From NCBI GenBank assembly GCA_016791115.1, contig JAEUNL010000053.1, forward strand, positions 1-64,000: a DNA stretch of 64,000 bases. The letters are read 5' to 3'. The position numbers were made by a program, and so were the translations under genes. The notes beneath the pieces are model-generated. The model did no database searches. It saw only the letters and a program-made list of their open reading frames with translations, and was not told the DNA's origin. The DNA comes from Rhodocyclaceae bacterium (GTDB taxonomy: Bacteria; Pseudomonadota; Gammaproteobacteria; Burkholderiales; Rhodocyclaceae). Positions 59,651-64,000 of this stretch are shown here, in pieces. How positions within the stretch are numbered: position 1 is the first letter of the stretch; every line of letters starts with the position of its first letter.

Positions 59651-60545
59651 TTGCTTGCCTCCTTCGAGTTGTCCCGTTCGGAGGCAAGCACAACCCCAGT
59701 GGGGCCGAGCTTGCCCCCTCGGGGATGTTTGCGGTTCTTCAGACTCTCTCGTGACGAGAGACCACGCGGAAGTCAGCGCTCTTTCGAGCGGGATGATGTT
59801 GCAATCCCTATCCATCCCATTACAGGACGGCCTTCGCTTGCTCCGCGATCCTTTACCCGCATGCCCATGGGCCTTCCTTGCGGTCGGCTTTGCCCTGACG
59901 GGCGGACGTACGGGCTTACCCTGTTCCATACGAGTAACACGCGTGGGTTAGACCTTGCCTATGCGCCGGTGGCGTTTGCGTCAGCGTTCCCCAACCAGCT
60001 TATGGGAGAACCCGCCACCTACCATTTTGGTTCAGGCCAGTCAGCAGCTTTGGCCTGTCAATAATCACGACGCGTTAGACGGCAATTCACGTGAGTTGGT
60101 CATACCACCCAGCCTGGCACCTCATCCGCCTCGCTGCTAGCAGAATCACGTCACGCCCCTCGCAGGGCATGGCATACACCTCGGGGTGTGGTTACGTTGT
60201 CAGGATCGCTTGGCACCTCTTCGTTGCCGAAGACGCACCGATCCCTAGGCTACCGCTGGCTGAACAGCGGGTCTCGCTACCGGATTGCCCGGTGAGACGA
60301 TTACTCGCATGGCTTCGCGCCATGTCAGGTGGGTGATCAGGACTTGCGCCCCAACTTCCCACACAACTTAAGGGCTGGGTTCCAGACCGAAGTCTGAGGT
60401 GCTCCCAGCTACCTTTACTGGCGACCTCAGGTCGCACAGCTGGATTTATTGAGCGCCCGCAAGCTGAATCAAATCGGCGCGTTGAATCGCAATCTACGCG
60501 CCGCACAGGGCGCTGTCAATCCTTCAACCCTGAACAGTTGCCCGC

Positions 60546-62069
60546 CTAGTGGGTCATCACGAGGTTGAGGTCGAGTTGCCCCCCTTCGCCATCGTCCGGT
60601 CCCGCCTTGGCACCGTCCTCGCGTGCCATCTCGACATTGTTCAGGTATTCGGCCGTGACGTCACCGGTGACATAGTGACCGTCGAAACACGATGTCTCGA
60701 AATGCGAGATTGCGGGATTGACATCGCGCACCGCCAGCTTCAGATCCTCGATGCTCTGGTAGACCAGGCCGTCTGCGCCGATCTCGCGGCAGATTTCCTC
60801 GTCGCTGCGATGGGCGGCAATGAGCTCGTTGCGCGAGGGCATGTCGATACCGTAGACATTGGCGAAACGCACGGGTGGCGCGGCCGATGCGAAATACACC
60901 TTGCGCGCACCGGCATCGCGCGCCATCTGCACGATCTCGCGGCTGGTCGTCCCGCGCACGATGGAATCATCGACCAGCAGCACGTTCTTGCCGCGAAATT
61001 CCTGCGCAATTGCATTCAGCTTTTGGCGCACCGATTTCTTGCGCGTTGCCTGGCCCGGCATGATGAAGGTGCGGCCGATGTAGCGGTTCTTCACGAAGCC
61101 TTCACGGTACGGCAGCCCGAGCCGGCTGGCGAGCTCCATCGCCGACGGGCGACTCGAATCGGGAATCGGCACCACGGTATCGATGTCCATGCGCGGCGAC
61201 ATCTGGCGGATGCGTTCGGCGAGATACTCGCCCATCTTCACCCGCGTCTCGTACACCGAGATCCCGTCGATCAGCGAATCCGGCCGTGCCAGATAGACGA
61301 ACTCGAACATGCACGGCGCATGAAGCGTGCGTTCGGCGCACTGGCGGGCGATGAAATTGCCGTCGATGTCAATCAGCACGGCCTCGCCCGGCGCGACGTC
61401 GCGCAGCACTTCGAAACCCAGCGTGTCGATAGCCACGCTTTCCGAAGCCACCAGATACTCGGTGCCGTCCTGCGTTTCATTGCGGCCGATGATCAGCGGA
61501 CGGATGCCGAACGGGTCGCGGAACGCGAGCAGGCCGTAGCCGGCAATCATCGCCACCACCGCATAGGCGCCGCGCACCCGCCGATGCACCCCGGCGACGG
61601 CGCGGAAGATGGTGTCGTCGTCGAGACGGAAGCCCGGTGCGGCAGCCTGCAGTTCGTGCGCCAGCACGTTGAGCAGCACCTCGGAATCCGAGTTGGTGTT
61701 GATGTGCCGCAGATCCTGCAGGTACATCTCGCGCTTGAGCTCGTCGGCATTGGTGAGGTTGCCGTTGTGCGCGAGCATGATGCCGAATGGCGAATTCACG
61801 TAAAAGGGCTGCGCTTCGCTCGCGTTGTACGCGGATCCCGCCGTCGGGTAGCGGCAGTGACCGATGCCCCAGTTGCCGACCAGGTCGCGCATGTTGCGTG
61901 TGCGGAATACGTCGCGCACCAGCCCGGGCCCCTTGTGCATGTGGAATTTCGCGCCATCGGCCGTGGCAATGCCTGCGGCATCCTGCCCGCGGTGCTGCAG
62001 CACCTGAAGTCCATCGTAGAGGAGCTGGTTAACAGGCGTGGTCGCGACGACGCCGAGGATTCCGCACAT
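60546..62069 (-). CDS. purF: Amidophosphoribosyltransferase
   Basis: It catalyses the first step of purine synthesis, making phosphoribosylamine from PRPP and glutamine. It has 507 residues. The nucleophile Cys2 is in MCGILGVVA, and the glutaminase domain includes [17 protein letters not shown]. The PRPP loop in the C-terminal domain reads [20 protein letters not shown]. It follows cvpA by 9 bases. The intron begins 39 bases after its stop. Confidence 0.98.
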   Translation of the reverse strand: MCGILGVVATTPVNQLLYDGLQVLQHRGQDAAGIATADGAKFHMHKGPGLVRDVFRTRNMRDLVGNWGIGHCRYPTAGSAYNASEAQPFYVNSPFGIMLAHNGNLTNADELKREMYLQDLRHINTNSDSEVLLNVLAHELQAAAPGFRLDDDTIFRAVAGVHRRVRGAYAVVAMIAGYGLLAFRDPFGIRPLIIGRNETQDGTEYLVASESVAIDTLGFEVLRDVAPGEAVLIDIDGNFIARQCAERTLHAPCMFEFVYLARPDSLIDGISVYETRVKMGEYLAERIRQMSPRMDIDTVVPIPDSSRPSAMELASRLGLPYREGFVKNRYIGRTFIMPGQATRKKSVRQKLNAIAQEFRGKNVLLVDDSIVRGTTSREIVQMARDAGARKVYFASAAPPVRFANVYGIDMPSRNELIAAHRSDEEICREIGADGLVYQSIEDLKLAVRDVNPAISHFETSCFDGHYVTGDVTAEYLNNVEMAREDGAKAGPDDGEGGQLDLNLVMTH

Positions 62070-62078
62070 GCTTCACCT

Positions 62079-62570
62079 TCACCGATACTTGATTCGTTTC
62101 GCCATCGCTGCCGGCAACCAGGGCTTGGCTGCGACCACCACGGTCTCGAGCGGCGGCACCAGCATCGATGCCTGCCACCAAGGCTCGCGCGGCAGCGCGG
62201 TCATCCCGGCAATCAACACGCCGAGCAATACGATCAGCACACCACGCCCGAGCCCGAAGCAGGCACCGAGCACTCGGTCGGTCACACCGAGCCCCGCAGC
62301 CTTGAGCAATTCGCGCAGCAGGAAGCGCAGCAACGCAATGAGCAAGATTACCGCGATGACGATCAGTGCGAAAGCGGCAATCGTCTGCACTGTCGGATCC
62401 TTCACGATGCCTGACAAAAGAGGCGCAATGTCGCCCGCGAATGTCTTGCCGGCCAGGATCGCCGCCACCCACGCCGCGATTGCGAGCACCTCGCTCACCA
62501 GACCGCGCCACAACCCGAGCACCATCGACAGGGCAAGCACGGCAAGAACGCAGAAATCCAGACCGGTCAT
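62079..62570 (-). CDS. cvpA: CvpA family protein (colicin V production / membrane)
   Basis: This 163-residue inner-membrane protein starts MTGLDFCVLAVLALSMVLGL. Four hydrophobic helices are seen, with family features GLWRGLVSEVLAIAAWVAA and LGACFGLGRGVLIVLLGVLI. It is paired with purF in many proteobacteria (cvpA-purF). It was first noted for colicin V export, and envelope roles are proposed, but its chemistry is unknown. Confidence 0.93.
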   Translation of the reverse strand: MTGLDFCVLAVLALSMVLGLWRGLVSEVLAIAAWVAAILAGKTFAGDIAPLLSGIVKDPTVQTIAAFALIVIAVILLIALLRFLLRELLKAAGLGVTDRVLGACFGLGRGVLIVLLGVLIAGMTALPREPWWQASMLVPPLETVVVAAKPWLPAAMAKRIKYR

Positions 62571-62587
62571 TTGGCGGAGAAATCATC

Positions 62588-63325
62588 CTAGCGCGATGCG
62601 ACGACGCCGGCGAGTCCCGCGTGCTTGAGCTTGGCAGCCGCCTGTTCCGCCGCCTCGCGCGTGGCGAACGGACCGGCGCGAACACGCGTCTGCTCGCCCT
62701 TCGCGCCCTTCACCATCTCGGTGTAGGAACCGAAGCCGGACTCCTTGACCCTCGCCCGCACCTTGCTCACGTTGGCCGGGTCGGAAAACGCCCCGAGCTG
62801 CACCACGAACTCGCCCGCGGCCGGGTTTTCCTTGCCCGAAAGGATGGCTTCGACACGGGCTTCGCGCTCGGCCTTGGGCGGCGGCTTGGGATCGCCGGCA
62901 TCCTTCTTCGGATCGGCGGCCGGCACCGGCTTGGCCGGTGCAACGGCTTCGGACTTGCCCGCGGGCACGGCGGGACGAACGGCATCATCGGCCGGTTTGG
63001 CCACGTCTGCGGGAGCGGCGGCGGGGCGCGCCTCCTCGAGAGCCTTGCCTGCAGTTGCGGGCAAGGCCACCTCGGGCTTGGGCTCAGCCCTGGTTTCGAC
63101 CCTGCTTTCGGCCTTCGGGGCCGCATCGGCCGCCTTGGAGGTGTTTCTGGACGCCGTGCCGTCGGGATTCGGAATGCGGATCTGGATGTCCTGCGTCAGC
63201 GGCCGCGGTTCGTGGTCCATCACCATCGGCAGGATGATGGCGGCGGTAAGCGCGAACGCCGCGGCACCAACTAGCCGTCTACGCGCACGCTTCTTGAGTT
63301 CGAGTTGCTTTTCGCTTTCAGCCAT
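62588..63325 (-). CDS. SPOR-domain membrane protein (DedD/FtsN-like)
   Basis: A 245-residue bitopic protein: basic cytoplasmic N-terminus (LELKKRARRRLVG), one helix (about 19-36), a long Ala/Pro/Lys-rich periplasmic linker (about 50-165), and a C-terminal SPOR domain beginning FVVQLGAFSDPANVSKVRAR near residue 172. SPOR domains bind denuded glycan at the septum, so a role in cell division is likely. It lies between folC and cvpA, where dedD is found in relatives. Confidence 0.88.
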   Translation of the reverse strand: MAESEKQLELKKRARRRLVGAAAFALTAAIILPMVMDHEPRPLTQDIQIRIPNPDGTASRNTSKAADAAPKAESRVETRAEPKPEVALPATAGKALEEARPAAAPADVAKPADDAVRPAVPAGKSEAVAPAKPVPAADPKKDAGDPKPPPKAEREARVEAILSGKENPAAGEFVVQLGAFSDPANVSKVRARVKESGFGSYTEMVKGAKGEQTRVRAGPFATREAAEQAAAKLKHAGLAGVVASR

Positions 63326-63337
63326 CGGTCGAAGGCT

Positions 63338-64000
63338 TCACTGGGGTGTTTGCCGGGATTGCAGAGTGCGCATCACGTCGGCCACGGTCAGAAACGAACC
63401 GAAGGCGACGATTCTATCACCTTCACCCGCCGCATCTCGCGCCGCAACAAAGGCTTGCGATGCCGAATCGAACTGGCGCACGTCGGCATGCGGCCTTTCC
63501 ACACACACGATTTCCGCCAGTTGTGCGGCGGTCGCCGCACGCGGACCTTCGAGCGACGCGCAAAACCAGTGATCCACTCGATCCCGCAGCAGCCGCACGA
63601 CGCTGGCAATGTCCTTGTCGCGCAGCATGCCGAAAACCGCCCAGGTCTCGGGAAAGAATCCCATGTTGGACAGGTTCTCGTTCAGCACGCCGGCAGCCTG
63701 TGTGTTGTGCGCCACATCGAGTACGATTGCCGGCTTTCCTGGCAATACCTGGAAGCGACCGGGCAGTTCGACCGTGATCAGTCCGCGCCGCAGGTCGCCC
63801 ATCGAGATCGGCAACTTGTCGCGCAGGGTATCCAGCGCCGCGATCACCGCCGAGGCATTGAGGAGCTGGTTTGCACCGCGCAAGGCCGGATAGGCGAGGC
63901 CGCCGCGCCTGACGAGTTGGCCGCCGTCATAGCGCCAGAATCCCCACTGCTGGCGATCGCCGGCGAAACCGAAGTCGCGACCGCTGATCTCGAGTTCCGC
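63338..64000 (-). CDS. folC: Bifunctional folylpolyglutamate/dihydrofolate synthase, partial (5' end outside window)
   Basis: The C-terminal ~220 residues of FolC, which adds glutamates to folates (and to dihydropteroate). The frame is open from the window edge to a stop at 63338. Conserved features are LAYPALRGANQLLNASAVIA (folate-binding region), VELPGRFQVLPGKPAIVLDV with AHN following, and VFGMLRDKDIASVVRLL. The N-terminal ATP-binding part is outside. It is first in the visible folC-SPOR-cvpA-purF-metZ block. Confidence 0.93.
   Translation of the reverse strand, partial: AELEISGRDFGFAGDRQQWGFWRYDGGQLVRRGGLAYPALRGANQLLNASAVIAALDTLRDKLPISMGDLRRGLITVELPGRFQVLPGKPAIVLDVAHNTQAAGVLNENLSNMGFFPETWAVFGMLRDKDIASVVRLLRDRVDHWFCASLEGPRAATAAQLAEIVCVERPHADVRQFDSASQAFVAARDAAGEGDRIVAFGSFLTVADVMRTLQSRQTPQ

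Larger units (their letters stand above)
57867..60506 (-). mobile_element. Group II intron, apparently complete
   Basis: A ribozyme retroelement inserted between purF and metZ in their direction. The 5' end is GTGCG at 60506, followed by GGCGCG ... CGCGCC pairing typical of domain I. Domain V is at 57908-57941 and a domain VI-like stem precedes the 3' end ACCCGAC at 57867. The 5' exon ends in CGCCCT, which can pair with GGGGCG at 60154-60159 (candidate EBS1); GGATTG in the exon can pair with CAATCC in a hairpin loop at 60282-60287 (candidate EBS2). The non-coding domains I-IV fill 59651-60506, so that gene-less stretch is explained. Length 2640 bases. It encodes an intact RT, so it may be mobile. 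Confidence 0.88.

Noticed and set aside
57867-60506. Class C group II intron inserted after a terminator
   Set aside because: The terminator lies 3' of the intron, not in its 5' exon, and the protein carries a C-terminal HNH domain; this points away from class C.

Overview
The window is a stretch of chromosome from a GC-rich betaproteobacterium. Supporting signs are a 14-gene nuoA-N operon with separate nuoC and nuoD, the tRNA-Leu/secG/tpiA block upstream of nuo, the bamE/fur divergent pair, recN-nadK next to hrcA, the grpE-dnaK-dnaJ cluster, and the folC-SPOR-cvpA-purF-metZ order. Rhodocyclales or a relative seems most likely, but genus cannot be fixed from the sequence alone. Almost everything is core housekeeping. 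There is no prophage, plasmid, CRISPR or island; the only clear mobile element is one group II intron.

Layout. 1-14.1 kb (minus strand): respiratory complex I, nuoN (cut by the window edge) back to nuoA, then tRNA-Leu(GAG). 14.1-19.6 kb (minus): secG, tpiA, and the phosphate uptake operon pstSCAB behind a Pho box, with no phoU. 19.6-24.6 kb (minus): glmM, folP, ftsH, rlmE. 24.7 kb (plus): yhbY. 25.1-30.7 kb (minus): a DUF4149 membrane protein, greA, carB, carA; carA has a leader with a strong hairpin and an 11-codon ORF whose stop abuts the carA start. 30.7-34.6 kb (minus): hybrid histidine kinase, dapB, bamE. 34.7-35.8 kb (plus): fur and a GDT1-type Mn/Ca exporter. 35.8-38.4 kb (minus): recN, nadK. 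38.5-41.2 kb (plus): hrcA, hemH and a small membrane protein. 41.2-41.7 kb (minus): an unusual AP2-domain protein. 42.0 kb (plus): trxC. 42.5-43.8 kb (minus): a Ser/Thr kinase fused to a cyclic-nucleotide-binding domain. 44.0-47.8 kb (plus): grpE, dnaK, dnaJ, with good sigma-32 promoters before grpE and dnaK. 48.1-50.6 kb (plus): two paralogous orphan periplasmic binding proteins. 50.6-52.0 kb (minus): cysS. 52.2-56.5 kb (plus): a TPR protein, an L,D-transpeptidase, ppiA, ppiB, lpxH. 56.6-64 kb (minus): metZ, the group II intron with its RT-HNH protein, purF, cvpA, a SPOR protein, and folC (cut by the window edge).

Themes. Proton-pumping NADH oxidation, phosphate uptake, arginine/pyrimidine precursor supply (carAB), proteostasis (ftsH, hrcA, grpE-dnaK-dnaJ, ppiA/B) and envelope building (glmM, bamE, L,D-transpeptidase, lpxH) dominate. 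The most unusual items are the carA leader, the AP2-domain protein, a family of intergenic CCTGGAAGGCGCATG repeats, the kinase-cNMP fusion, the paired TPR/L,D-transpeptidase proteins with similar C-terminal domains, and an apparently intact group II intron lodged between purF and its terminator.

All intergenic gaps are under 300 bases apart from the intron's non-coding RNA part (59651-60506). Many long ORFs opposite real genes are GC-rich shadows and are left out.
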